A DNA stretch of 64,000 bases from Selenomonas sp. TAMA-11512 (GTDB taxonomy: Bacteria > Bacillota > Negativicutes > Selenomonadales > Selenomonadaceae), in assembly GCF_037076525.1 (NCBI RefSeq), contig NZ_AP029018.1, forward strand, positions 682,001 to 746,000. Direction: 5' to 3'. How positions within the stretch are numbered: position 1 is the stretch's first letter; the number at the start of each line of letters is the position of its first letter. Position numbers and translations under genes: made by a program. The notes under the pieces were generated by a model. It did no database searches, was not told the DNA's origin, and was given only the letters and a program-made list of their open reading frames with translations. Positions 8,992 through 17,451 of this stretch are shown piece after piece.

Positions 8992-10164
8992 ATGGCGGAG
9001 ATGGGACGCGGACTGAAAAGAGCGATTGTCACGATAAAAATCATAGGCGTCGGCGGCGGCGGAAACAGTGTCCTGCGGCGCATTGCAGAATACAATTTTC
9101 CGGGTGTCGAGCTCGTGGCCGTCAATACGGATGTAAACCAGCTGGAGAGCCTTGCGGGCACGGATATTCGTCGGCTGCAGATTGGAGAGGGACTGACAAA
9201 AGGGCGCGGGACGGGCGGTGTCACATCGCTCGGAGAGACGGCGGCAAAGGCGGACGCGGCTCTGATCAAGACGGAACTGCAAGGCGCCGACCTCGTATTC
9301 ATTATCGCGGCAATGGGCGGAGGCGTCGGGACGGGTGCCGCTCCCGTCATCGCGAAGTATGCGAAAGAGATGGGAATATTGACGATGGGGGTCGTCACGA
9401 TTCCGTTTGCCTTTGAAGGTGAGCGCAAGAAAGCGACAGCCATGAACGGCATCTCTAAGCTGAAGGCGATGATGGACGCGCTCATTGTCATCGAGAACGA
9501 GAGCCTCTTAAAGCTTCCCGAATATCGGCAGATTTCCTTCCTGGAGGCCTTCAAGGCTGCCGATGACATTCTGATTACAGCCATTCGATGCGTGTCCGAG
9601 CTGATTTTGACAACGGGCGGCATCAATGTGGACTTTGCGGATCTGCGCACCATCTTGAAGAGCTCGATCGGCTCCGATGCGCTGCTGGGTGTCGGCTCTT
9701 CCGTGAACAACGCCGTGCAGGCGGTCAAGAATGCGATTGAAAGCCCGCTGGTGAACCGACCGCTCGAAGGCGCACGGGCTGTCATCCTGAACATCAGCGG
9801 AGATGAGAGTCTGCGGCTTCTCGACGTGCAGGACGCAACACAGTATATTCAAGGGCATGCGCACCCGGATGTCAATATCATCGTGGGAACGGTCCTCGAC
9901 GAACGGTTGGGTGACGAGATCAAGGTCATGATCATAGCGACGGACTTTGCCGACACGGCCGCAACCGTCATGCCGCATATTGAGCCCCTGGAAGAGAAGC
10001 TGGAAGAGATTGCGCCTCTGCTGGGAACGAAGGTGGGGCAAAAAGAGATTGAGCTGCCGGATTTTATGAATCATGGAAAAAGAGTGGAAAAGCCCGCCTT
10101 TTCAGAAGGCGGAGGATTCTCCATCCCACGGTTCCGAACCTCGAACGAAGACGAAAACAGATAG
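8992..10164 (+). CDS. Divergent FtsZ-like tubulin GTPase
   Basis: A 390-residue FtsZ-family protein. The nucleotide loop GVGGGGNS (19-26), the tubulin signature GGGVGTG (109-115, Val where FtsZ normally has Thr) and the T7 catalytic loop NVDFAD (N212-D217) are present, so polymerisation-coupled GTP hydrolysis is plausible. Several FtsZ hallmarks differ: GRGTGG replaces GLGAG, and IENESLL (167-173) replaces the IPND segment. The C-terminus keeps short peptides like the FtsA/EzrA-binding tail (LPDF, SIPRF). It is not in a division gene cluster and lies between flagellar genes and tcdA. It could be a second FtsZ or, less likely, the only one. Confidence 0.85.
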   Translation: MAEMGRGLKRAIVTIKIIGVGGGGNSVLRRIAEYNFPGVELVAVNTDVNQLESLAGTDIRRLQIGEGLTKGRGTGGVTSLGETAAKADAALIKTELQGADLVFIIAAMGGGVGTGAAPVIAKYAKEMGILTMGVVTIPFAFEGERKKATAMNGISKLKAMMDALIVIENESLLKLPEYRQISFLEAFKAADDILITAIRCVSELILTTGGINVDFADLRTILKSSIGSDALLGVGSSVNNAVQAVKNAIESPLVNRPLEGARAVILNISGDESLRLLDVQDATQYIQGHAHPDVNIIVGTVLDERLGDEIKVMIIATDFADTAATVMPHIEPLEEKLEEIAPLLGTKVGQKEIELPDFMNHGKRVEKPAFSEGGGFSIPRFRTSNEDENR

Positions 10165-10241
10165 CATGGAAAAGGGATGTTACACGATGCTTCTTCGTGC
10201 GGCACCCTTTTTCTTATGAAGACGCAAAGGAGCGTGCATAC

Positions 10242-10940
10242 ATGGAGGAGCGGCTTGCGAGAACGGCTCTTTTAGTCGGTGAAGAGCGCGTCGAGCGCCT
10301 GCGTGATAAAACCGTTGCCGTATTCGGCGTGGGAGGTGTGGGCTCCTATACCATTGAAGCGCTTGCCAGAAGCGGCGTCGGGCACCTTGTCCTCATCGAT
10401 AAGGATGATGTCGACGCGACGAATATCAACCGTCAGCTTCCGGCGCTCTCGACAACGGTCGGACAGCGTAAGGCGGAGGTCATGGCGGCACGCGTAAAGA
10501 CGATTGCGCCGGAGATCGAGGTCGATGTGATCGATGCGTTCTACCTGCCGGATACGGCCGAGGATTTTTTCCGGATGCACTACGATTATGTCGTTGACGC
10601 AATTGACAACATGGCGGCGAAGGTCAGCCTGGCCGTGGAGACAGAGAAGCGCGGCATCCCTTGCGCCGCAAGCATGGGGGCAGCAAACAAGCTCGATCCG
10701 GCCCGATTCGAGGTTGCGGACATCTACGCGACGAGTGTCTGTCCGATGGCGCGGATCATGCGAAAAAAACTTAGAGAATACGGAGTGCAGTCCCTGACCG
10801 TCGTCTATTCAAAAGAAGAACCGTGCCGCAGAGACGGGCCGCCCGGAAGCGTTCCCTTCGTTCCGCCCGTCGCGGGGATGATCTTAGCAGGTGTCGTCAT
10901 TAAGGATTTGATGGGGCTTCGGCCCGAGGAGGTGAGATAA
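10242..10940 (+). CDS. tcdA: tRNA threonylcarbamoyladenosine dehydratase TcdA (ThiF/E1-like)
   Basis: A 232-residue ThiF-family enzyme with the ATP-binding GVGGVGSYTIEALARSGVG motif near residue 30 and DKDDVDATNINRQ downstream. TcdA uses ATP to cyclise t6A37 to ct6A in tRNAs. The ATG at 10242 is chosen because AAAGGAG sits 9 bases upstream and the family normally starts with the RTALLVGEE helix; an in-frame GTG at 10197 lacks a comparable site. Its stop overlaps the next gene by one base. Confidence 0.9.
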   Translation: MEERLARTALLVGEERVERLRDKTVAVFGVGGVGSYTIEALARSGVGHLVLIDKDDVDATNINRQLPALSTTVGQRKAEVMAARVKTIAPEIEVDVIDAFYLPDTAEDFFRMHYDYVVDAIDNMAAKVSLAVETEKRGIPCAASMGAANKLDPARFEVADIYATSVCPMARIMRKKLREYGVQSLTVVYSKEEPCRRDGPPGSVPFVPPVAGMILAGVVIKDLMGLRPEEVR

Positions 10941-11896
10941 TGCGCGTAACCGTCTTTGGATGCGGCCGATGGGGGACATTTCACGCGTGGCATGCCGATC
11001 ACATCGGTCATGACGTCATGCTCTGGGGACGACCGGGCTCGAAGAACCTTCAGGAGCTCCAAGCGACAGGAAGGAATGCGTATCAGGAAATACCCGCTTC
11101 CGTCACGCTGACCGATGATTTGGAGAAGGCCGTGCGCCATGCGGAGCTGTGCCTTGTCGTCGTCTCCTCGCAGGGGATGCGAAGCCTTTTGGAGCGCATT
11201 CGGAACGTCGAGGGCGCTGCCGGCAAGGTATACGTGCTCTGCATGAAGGGCTTGGAGATAGAGACAGGCAAGCGCCTGAGCGAGGTTTTTTGCGAGTGCA
11301 TGCCGAAGACTCGGGTCGCAGTATGGGTAGGCCCCGGTCACGTGCAGGACTTCCTCCGCGGCATCCCGAACTGCATGGTGATCGCATCGTCGGACGCGCA
11401 GGTGACGGAGCTCGTCATCGAGGCGATGAAAAGTCCGTTGATTCGATATTATTACGGTACGGATCTGATCGGCACGGAGCTTGGAGCGGCCGTCAAGAAT
11501 GTCGTCGGACTTGCAGCGGGGATGCTGGACGGTTTTCATTACGGCAGTCTGAAGGGAGCTCTGATGGCGCGCGGTACGAAGGAGCTCTCACGCCTTGTCG
11601 AGGCGATGGGCGGCGACCGCATGACCATCTACGGCCTCTGTCATCTGGGCGATTACGAGGCGACGCTCTTCTCCCCGCACAGCCACAACCGGCGCTTCGG
11701 TGAAGATCTGATACGCGGCATACCCTTTACAAAACTCGCCGAAGGTGTCCACACGGTCAGGGCGGTTATGGAGCTGTCCAAAGAATATCATGTCGAGCTT
11801 CCCATTGCACGGGCTGTCTATGACATCGTACATGGCGGAGAGGATCCGAAGACCGTGCTGACAGGACTCTTCCTGCGGGAGCAAAAGCCGGAATAA
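10940..11896 (+). CDS. gpsA: NAD(P)H-dependent glycerol-3-phosphate dehydrogenase family protein
   Basis: A 318-residue GpsA-type protein. The Rossmann motif GCGRWGTFHA is at residues 7-16, and the conserved catalytic-lysine segment GAAVKNVVGLAAG lies in the C-terminal domain. GpsA reduces dihydroxyacetone phosphate to sn-glycerol-3-phosphate for phospholipids. The usual GxGxxG is degenerate (GCGRWG), so a diverged paralogue is possible. It overlaps tcdA by one base (TAATG), so the two are coupled. Confidence 0.8.
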   Translation: MRVTVFGCGRWGTFHAWHADHIGHDVMLWGRPGSKNLQELQATGRNAYQEIPASVTLTDDLEKAVRHAELCLVVVSSQGMRSLLERIRNVEGAAGKVYVLCMKGLEIETGKRLSEVFCECMPKTRVAVWVGPGHVQDFLRGIPNCMVIASSDAQVTELVIEAMKSPLIRYYYGTDLIGTELGAAVKNVVGLAAGMLDGFHYGSLKGALMARGTKELSRLVEAMGGDRMTIYGLCHLGDYEATLFSPHSHNRRFGEDLIRGIPFTKLAEGVHTVRAVMELSKEYHVELPIARAVYDIVHGGEDPKTVLTGLFLREQKPE

Positions 11897-11927
11897 ACAG
11901 CGAAAAACCGGAATAAACGGCTGCCCG

Positions 11928-11956
11928 TTGAAAACAATCCCGGCTTGCCGTATAAT
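11928..11956 (+). promoter_or_regulatory. Sigma-A type promoter for queF-cobO
   Basis: TTGAAA (11928-11933) and TATAAT (11951-11956) with a 17-bp spacer. Transcription would begin near 11963, leaving a leader of about 105 nt with GC-rich hairpins before queF. Confidence 0.8.
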
Positions 11957-12067
11957 GCGTATAGGGCGGATGCGCTCTGCCGCATTCGGCCGCAGGAGCT
12001 TCGGGCGGCCTCGCCGCCGGATGCAGGCGGTATGTAAAAGATCACTGATGAAGGATGGTGGACGACC

Positions 12068-12559
12068 TTGCACAACAGAGAAAAGGAAGGCTTGACCCTT
12101 TTGGGATCGCAGGGGACGACGTATGCGAGCGACTACGACCCGAATCTGCTCGAGGTCTTCGCCAACAAGCACCCGGACAACGACTATTGGGTGAAGTTTA
12201 ACTGCCCCGAGTTTACGAGTCTCTGCCCGATCACCGGACAGCCGGATTTCGCGGCCGTCTACATCGCCTATGTGCCGCACGAGAAGATGATCGAGAGCAA
12301 GTCCTTGAAGCTCTATCTTTTCAGCTTCCGCAACCACGGCGATTTTCACGAGGATGTCGTCAACATCATCATGAAGGACATCATTCGGTGCATTGACCCT
12401 CGCTACATTGAAGTGTGGGGAAAATTCCTGCCGCGCGGGGGCATCTCCATCGATCCGTATGCAAACTACGGCCGCAAGGGCACAAAGTACGAGGAGCTTG
12501 CGTGGAAGCGATTCTCCGAGCACGATCTATACGGAATGGAAAAGGTGGATAATCGATGA
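12068..12559 (+). CDS. queF: NADPH-dependent 7-cyano-7-deazaguanine reductase QueF
   Basis: A 163-residue single-domain (YkvM-type) QueF, which reduces preQ0 to preQ1 in queuosine synthesis. The catalytic pair is visible as C53 and D60 in [13 protein letters not shown], and the NADPH/substrate motif [20 protein letters not shown] follows. Start is TTG; no in-frame ATG lies near. It overlaps cobO by four bases (ATGA). Other queuosine genes are not in the window. Confidence 0.94.
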   Translation: MHNREKEGLTLLGSQGTTYASDYDPNLLEVFANKHPDNDYWVKFNCPEFTSLCPITGQPDFAAVYIAYVPHEKMIESKSLKLYLFSFRNHGDFHEDVVNIIMKDIIRCIDPRYIEVWGKFLPRGGISIDPYANYGRKGTKYEELAWKRFSEHDLYGMEKVDNR

Positions 12560-13143
12560 TACAGGTCTACACGGGGGACGGAAAGGGCAAGACGACGGCA
12601 GCCGTGGGACTTGCCGTGCGTGCCGCGGGCGCTGGAAAGTCCGTCTATATCGTTCAGTTTATGAAGGGACGCGCCTATTCCGAGCAGCGTATTCTTGCGG
12701 GCTTGCCGCACCTCCGTTTGGACGTGACCGGCAAGCCCTTTTTCGTTGCCAAGGAAGGGATGCTCACCGAGGAAGAGCGTGCCGCGTGGGGCGATGATGT
12801 TGTCGTATTCGCTGAGGGCCATCCGCCCGAGGACTATGTGCGGGAGCTCGAGGCAGGCGTTGAGCGCGCGATCCGGGCAGTTTCCGAGCACGCCTGCGAC
12901 GTGCTGATCCTCGATGAGATCAACGTCGCACTCCACTTCGGACTCGTGCGCAGAGAGCTTATAGAGCTGCTTCTCGCGCGCGTCGCGGAGGCGTCGGCGA
13001 ACGGGCATGAAACGGAGGTTGTCTGCACGGGGAGAAAAACACCCGATTGGCTGCTCGAGCGGGCGGATCTGATCACCGAGATGAGAGAAGTACGTCATTA
13101 TTATCAAAAGGGCATTGAGGCTCGCATCGGGATAGAATGCTGA
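12556..13143 (+). CDS. cobO: Corrinoid adenosyltransferase (CobA/CobO/BtuR)
   Basis: A 195-residue P-loop enzyme with Walker A GDGKGKTT at 7-14 and the family Asp/Glu motif [10 protein letters not shown]. It transfers the adenosyl group of ATP to cob(I)alamin or cobyrinic acid diamide, making the coenzyme B12 form. The family length (about 170-200) fits. The four-base overlap with queF implies translational coupling, an unusual pairing of queuosine and cobalamin functions. Confidence 0.92.
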   Translation: MIQVYTGDGKGKTTAAVGLAVRAAGAGKSVYIVQFMKGRAYSEQRILAGLPHLRLDVTGKPFFVAKEGMLTEEERAAWGDDVVVFAEGHPPEDYVRELEAGVERAIRAVSEHACDVLILDEINVALHFGLVRRELIELLLARVAEASANGHETEVVCTGRKTPDWLLERADLITEMREVRHYYQKGIEARIGIEC

Positions 13144-13188
13144 AGTAGGAAGTTCTCATTAAATTTTTATCTGTCTAGGTCCTTTAGC

Positions 13189-13217
13189 TTGAAATTTTAC
13201 GGAAGATATCATATAAT
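13189..13217 (+). promoter_or_regulatory. Sigma-A type promoter for mbl
   Basis: TTGAAA (13189-13194) and TATAAT (13212-13217) with a 17-bp spacer in the AT-rich gap before mbl. Confidence 0.75.
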
Positions 13218-13271
13218 AGGTATGTTTGAATATGACTCGGCAAGAGATGTGCTGGAGGGGGAATCCGACAG

Positions 13272-14291
13272 ATGTTTGGGATGTCAAATGACATCGGGAT
13301 AGATTTGGGAACAGCGAATGTGCTTGTTTACGTCAAGGGCAGGGGGATTGTCCTGAACGAGCCCTCTGTCGTTGCGATCAATAGAGATAACGGAACGGTA
13401 CTCGCCATTGGGGAGGAAGCGCGCCGCATGATCGGCAGGACGCCCGGCAACATTGTAGCGATTCGTCCGCTGCGGGCAGGTGTCATCGCGGATTACGAAG
13501 TCACGGAGCGCATGATCCGCTACTTTATCGAGAAAGTCACGGGCAAGCGGTTCATGTTCCGCCCGCGGATCATGATCTGCATTCCTTCCTCCGTCACGAC
13601 CGTTGAACAGCGTGCCGTGCAGGAGGCGACGGAGCAAGCCGGCGCCCGCTATACCGAGCTCATTGAAGAGCCTCTGGCGGCGGCGCTCGGAGCCGGTCTC
13701 AACATCGAAGAGCCTTTCGGCTCCATGATTGTCGATATCGGCGGCGGTACGACTGATGTGGCGGTCATCTCCCTGGGCGGCATTGTCAACAGCGAGAGCC
13801 TGCGCATCGCGGGAGATACGTTTGACGAAGATATCATCGCCTATGTCAAGCGCAAGTACAATGTGATGATCGGCGAACGCACCGCGGAGGAAATAAAAAA
13901 GACGATAGGCGCCGCCTATCCGAAAGCGAGAAGTGCACAGATGAACATCAAGGGACGCGACCTGCTGACGGGTCTCCCCAAGAACCTGGAGATCGACTCG
14001 GCGGAGATTGCGGACGCGATCGGGGATTCTGTCGCGGGGGTGATCCACTGCATCAAGAAAGTCCTGGAGGAGACACCGCCGGAGCTTGCCGCGGACATTA
14101 TGGAGCGAGGCATCGTCATGACGGGCGGAGGAGCGCTCCTATACGGACTGCCCGAGCTTGTCCGTCATGAGACGGGAATCGTCGCCGCGCTCGCGGATGA
14201 TCCGACAGATTGTGTCGCAATCGGAACGGGAAAAGCGCTTGACTATATCGGTAAATTTTCCGATAAGGCAAAGAGGGATGCATCCAGGTAG
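13272..14291 (+). CDS. mbl: Rod-shape actin homologue Mbl/MreB
   Basis: A 339-residue bacterial actin. ATPase motifs are visible: phosphate 1 IGIDLGTANVLVY, phosphate 2 IVDIGGGTTDVAVI, and the adenosine segment MTGGGALLYGL. MreB-family filaments guide lateral wall synthesis. It is called Mbl rather than MreB because it lies directly upstream of flagellar rod genes, as mbl-flhO-flhP does in Bacillus, and no mreC follows. ATG start after GGAGGGGG. Confidence 0.9.
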   Translation: MFGMSNDIGIDLGTANVLVYVKGRGIVLNEPSVVAINRDNGTVLAIGEEARRMIGRTPGNIVAIRPLRAGVIADYEVTERMIRYFIEKVTGKRFMFRPRIMICIPSSVTTVEQRAVQEATEQAGARYTELIEEPLAAALGAGLNIEEPFGSMIVDIGGGTTDVAVISLGGIVNSESLRIAGDTFDEDIIAYVKRKYNVMIGERTAEEIKKTIGAAYPKARSAQMNIKGRDLLTGLPKNLEIDSAEIADAIGDSVAGVIHCIKKVLEETPPELAADIMERGIVMTGGGALLYGLPELVRHETGIVAALADDPTDCVAIGTGKALDYIGKFSDKAKRDASR

Positions 14292-14325
14292 ACGGAAGAG
14301 CACTCTTTAGTGGGAGGTTTTATAT

Positions 14326-15123
14326 ATGTGGCGTGGTTTATACATTGCCGGCTCCGGCATGATTACGGAGACAAACCGTACGGATGTCATAGCGAACAAC
14401 ATTGCCAATGCCGCTTCGTCGGGCTATAAGCGCGATGAGGCGGTGCATCGGGAATTCGCTCCGATGCTGCTTCGCAGAATCAACGATACGCAGGATGAGA
14501 AGATTACCTCCGTCAAGCAGTTCCGCCTTGAGCAGGGCGCTCCGGCGGTCGGAATCCTCGGGCTCGGCTCGTATACGGATGAGATTGTGACCGACCATGC
14601 GCAGGGCGCGTTCCTGTCGACGGGCAACACCTATGATGTGGCGATTGCGGGGGAGGGCTTCTTCGCCGTCGAGACGCCGCAGGGGGTCCGCTATACGAGA
14701 GACGGCAGCTTCTATCGGCAGACGGACGGCACGCTCGTCACCTCGAAGGGATACCTCGTCCTCAACGAGCGAAATCGTCCCATCAACATTCCCGAAGCGC
14801 GCCAGTCCGTGGCGATCGGGGGAGCCGGAGAGATCATGGTCGACGGCGCGCTCATCGACACGCTTGCCTTTGTCCAGTTTGACAGTCCGCGCGCGGCCGT
14901 TAAGCAGGGGGACAATTTGTACGTCCCGCGTGAGGGGGCGCAGCCGCAGGCGGCGACGGGCTCCATTCAGCAGGGACTCCTGGAGCGGTCGAATGTCAAC
15001 ATCGCGTCCGAGATGGTCAACCTCATTCACAACTACCGCATCTACGAGGCAGGCTCCAAGGCCGTCACGACACAGGACAGCATGGCGGATAAAGCGGTCA
15101 ACGATGTAGGCCGCATCAGCTGA
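14326..15123 (+). CDS. flgF: Flagellar proximal rod protein FlgF-like (FlhO)
   Basis: A 265-residue flagellar rod/hook protein. The N-terminal rod signature (NNIANAASSGYKRDE), a central domain with GEGFFAVETPQGVRYTRDG, and the C-terminal coiled-coil segment (ASEMVNLIHNYRIYEAGSKA) are all present. These helices pack into the axial rod. Being the first of two paralogues, and more divergent than the next, it is called FlgF. GGGAGG precedes the ATG. Confidence 0.88.
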   Translation: MWRGLYIAGSGMITETNRTDVIANNIANAASSGYKRDEAVHREFAPMLLRRINDTQDEKITSVKQFRLEQGAPAVGILGLGSYTDEIVTDHAQGAFLSTGNTYDVAIAGEGFFAVETPQGVRYTRDGSFYRQTDGTLVTSKGYLVLNERNRPINIPEARQSVAIGGAGEIMVDGALIDTLAFVQFDSPRAAVKQGDNLYVPREGAQPQAATGSIQQGLLERSNVNIASEMVNLIHNYRIYEAGSKAVTTQDSMADKAVNDVGRIS

Positions 15124-15249
15124 TAAATAAGTTTCGGTCATCGTCTCCCGTTCCTCCGACACTCTCTTTGAGAGGGCCGTCGGCAGAGCGGATCGGGGAG
15201 CATGACAGAGCGATGATGTATGTATAGAGATGAGAGGAAGTAATACATT

Positions 15250-16041
15250 ATGATGAGAGCACTCTGGTCCGCAGCTTCCGGCATGAAAGCCCAGCAGGAC
15301 AACATGGATGTCGTCGCGCACAACATCGCCAACGTCAATTCCTTCGGCGCGAAGAAGGTACGCGCGGAGTTTCAGGATTTAGTCTATCAGAACCTTCGCG
15401 CGGCAGGAGCTCCGTCGGGAGCGGATTCCACGTATCCGTCGGCGCTCGCGATCGGCCTCGGCGTCAAGACCGCCGCAACCCAGCGCATCTTCACACAGGG
15501 CAACTTCCAGTCCTCGGGCAATCCCACGGATGTCGCCATTCAGGGCGACGGCTTCTTCCGTATTGAGATGCCGGACGGGACGATTGCGTATACGCGCGAC
15601 GGATCCTTCAAGCTCGATCAGGATCGCCGCCTCGTCACGACGGATGGCTATCCCTTGGCTGACGGCATCACGATAAATGAGGCCTCGCCGGCCGATACGA
15701 TTTCGATCGGCGGTGACGGACAGGTTTCCTCAACTCCGGCGGGAGGTACGGTTGAGAATGCGGGACAGATCACGCTGGCTCGCTTCGTCAATCCGGCGGG
15801 GCTCCTCGCCATCGGCAAAAACCTGTTCCAGGAGACGGATGCGTCGGGTGCTCCCATCGAGGGCAACCCGGGCGAGGACGGCGCGGGTACGCTGACGCAA
15901 GGCGTCGTTGAAATGTCCAATGTGCAGATCGTCGAGGAAATGGTCAATATGATTGTCGCGCAGAGAGCGTATGAGTCGAACTCCAAGGCAATCACGACAT
16001 CCGATTCCATGCTTGAGATTGCAAACGGTCTCAAGCGCTGA
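15250..16041 (+). CDS. flgG: Flagellar distal rod protein FlgG
   Basis: A 263-residue distal-rod protein. It has the FlgG start [15 protein letters not shown], the [12 protein letters not shown] rod motif, [12 protein letters not shown], and the terminal [21 protein letters not shown] helix. FlgG forms the drive-shaft section that passes through the P and L rings encoded just downstream. Two adjacent ATGs are possible starts (15250, 15253). Confidence 0.95.
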   Translation: MMRALWSAASGMKAQQDNMDVVAHNIANVNSFGAKKVRAEFQDLVYQNLRAAGAPSGADSTYPSALAIGLGVKTAATQRIFTQGNFQSSGNPTDVAIQGDGFFRIEMPDGTIAYTRDGSFKLDQDRRLVTTDGYPLADGITINEASPADTISIGGDGQVSSTPAGGTVENAGQITLARFVNPAGLLAIGKNLFQETDASGAPIEGNPGEDGAGTLTQGVVEMSNVQIVEEMVNMIVAQRAYESNSKAITTSDSMLEIANGLKR

Positions 16042-16056
16042 TAGAGAGCTTGTATA

Positions 16057-16809
16057 ATGCGTAGATGGCAAGCGACAGGCATCGCACTCCTCCTGCTGCT
16101 CTTCCTGCGGCTGTCGAGCGCGGAAGCGGCCTACGGGCCGGGGATGTATGAGGAGAAGTTCTCGCAGAAGGTCACAACCGCCATGATGGAGGAAAAGGCG
16201 CGCGAAAAGCTGGATGCCATGCTCCGGGACAGCGGTGAGACGAGACGTCATGAGATCACGTTGGAAAAGCCCGCCAATGATATGCAGATCCCTGCGGGGC
16301 AGATATCCGTAGACGCGAGCATACCGACAGGCGTGCACTACGGCAAGCGCACGCCCGTGCACGCCATCGTCTATCTAGACGGAAAGGTATATCGACGGGC
16401 GATCTTCTACTATCGCGTGCGCGTCTATGATCGGGTGCTCGTTGCCAGCCGCAATCTCTTTCCGAGCGATGAGCTCACGGCGGCTGACGTTCATCTGGAA
16501 GAGCGCGAAGTGTTCGGAAGGGAAGACAAGTGGCTGCGAAGTGCGGACGCCGTCGTCGGCAAACAGCCGCGCAGTCTGATTGAAATGGGGAAGGTGCTCA
16601 CGAAGAGCTCCGTCGTCTCGCCCATCCTGATTGAAGCCGGCACGGAGGTCACGATGGTCAGCGAGTACAACGGCATCGAGGTCCGGGCCGCAGGCGTGGC
16701 GCTCGCGAGGGGCCGCGCTGGACAGCGCATCCGCGTGCGGAACGCCCTGTCCAGGCGCGTGGTCATAGCGGAAGTCATCAACAGTACAACGGTGAGGATC
16801 GTCAAGTGA
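16057..16809 (+). CDS. flgA: P-ring assembly chaperone FlgA
   Basis: A 250-residue periplasmic protein: a signal peptide (about 1-25, ending SAEAA), a variable N-terminal region, then a SAF-type domain (about 130-195) and a C-terminal flap (AGQRIRVRNALSRRVV). FlgA escorts FlgI subunits during P-ring assembly. It starts 15 bp after flgG, and flgH overlaps its end region. Presence of flgA implies a diderm flagellum. Confidence 0.92.
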   Translation: MRRWQATGIALLLLLFLRLSSAEAAYGPGMYEEKFSQKVTTAMMEEKAREKLDAMLRDSGETRRHEITLEKPANDMQIPAGQISVDASIPTGVHYGKRTPVHAIVYLDGKVYRRAIFYYRVRVYDRVLVASRNLFPSDELTAADVHLEEREVFGREDKWLRSADAVVGKQPRSLIEMGKVLTKSSVVSPILIEAGTEVTMVSEYNGIEVRAAGVALARGRAGQRIRVRNALSRRVVIAEVINSTTVRIVK

Positions 16810-16823
16810 GAGGAGAAAGGGAC

Positions 16824-17438
16824 ATGAAAAAGACGAAGAAGTTCGCTTCGCTCGTCATGGCAGCCGTATTTTCTTTGAGCCTGTGCCTGCCGCAGGCGGA
16901 TGTGGCCGCCCGTTCTCTGTGGTCGGATACCTCGGAGACGGGAACTTCATCCGTCAATCTGTTTGCCGATCGAAAGGCGAGACAGGTGGGCGATACGCTG
17001 ACGATCGTCATCAATGAATCCACGACGACGACACAGTCCAAGAAGCGGTCAAACAGCAAATCCGGAAGCGCGAATCTGAATGCCGGCATAGGCATATTTG
17101 ATTTCTTCAAGGCCGCTTCCATCAGCGGCAGCGATAAATTCTCGGCGAACGGGTCGGCCAACGATACGAGTAGATTCCAGGGCAATATCACCGTCACCGT
17201 CGTGGATGTCGAACCGAACGGCAACATGGTTGTCGAGGGTACACAGTCCATCTGGCAGAACCGCGACGAGCACAAGATCACCCTGACGGGCGTTGTCCGA
17301 CGCGATGACGTGACGTATGACAATACCGTCCCGTCGACGAAGGTCGCAAACGCAGCCGTACGCTTCGACGGCAAGGGTCCGCTCAATGCAAAGCAGCGCC
17401 AGGGCATTCTGACGCAGATATTCAACTTCTTGTTCTAA
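16824..17438 (+). CDS. flgH: Flagellar L-ring protein FlgH
   Basis: A 204-residue L-ring protein with core motifs RQVGDTLTIVINESTTT, GNMVVEGTQ and ILTQIF near the end. It forms the outer-membrane bushing of the motor. An N-terminal signal sequence is clear, but no standard lipobox is seen: the only cysteine is in SLSLCLP, with Leu at -1, and a signal-peptidase-I site after ADVAA looks more likely. The ATG at 16824 has a GGAG site; the in-frame GTG at 16806 overlaps flgA and adds six residues. Confidence 0.92.
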   Translation: MKKTKKFASLVMAAVFSLSLCLPQADVAARSLWSDTSETGTSSVNLFADRKARQVGDTLTIVINESTTTTQSKKRSNSKSGSANLNAGIGIFDFFKAASISGSDKFSANGSANDTSRFQGNITVTVVDVEPNGNMVVEGTQSIWQNRDEHKITLTGVVRRDDVTYDNTVPSTKVANAAVRFDGKGPLNAKQRQGILTQIFNFLF

Positions 17439-17451
17439 TGGAGGACTGCGT

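Noticed and set aside
11957-12067. preQ1 class I riboswitch upstream of queF
   Set aside because: The short C-rich stem-loop and A-rich tail of the consensus are not visible; only generic GC hairpins are present.
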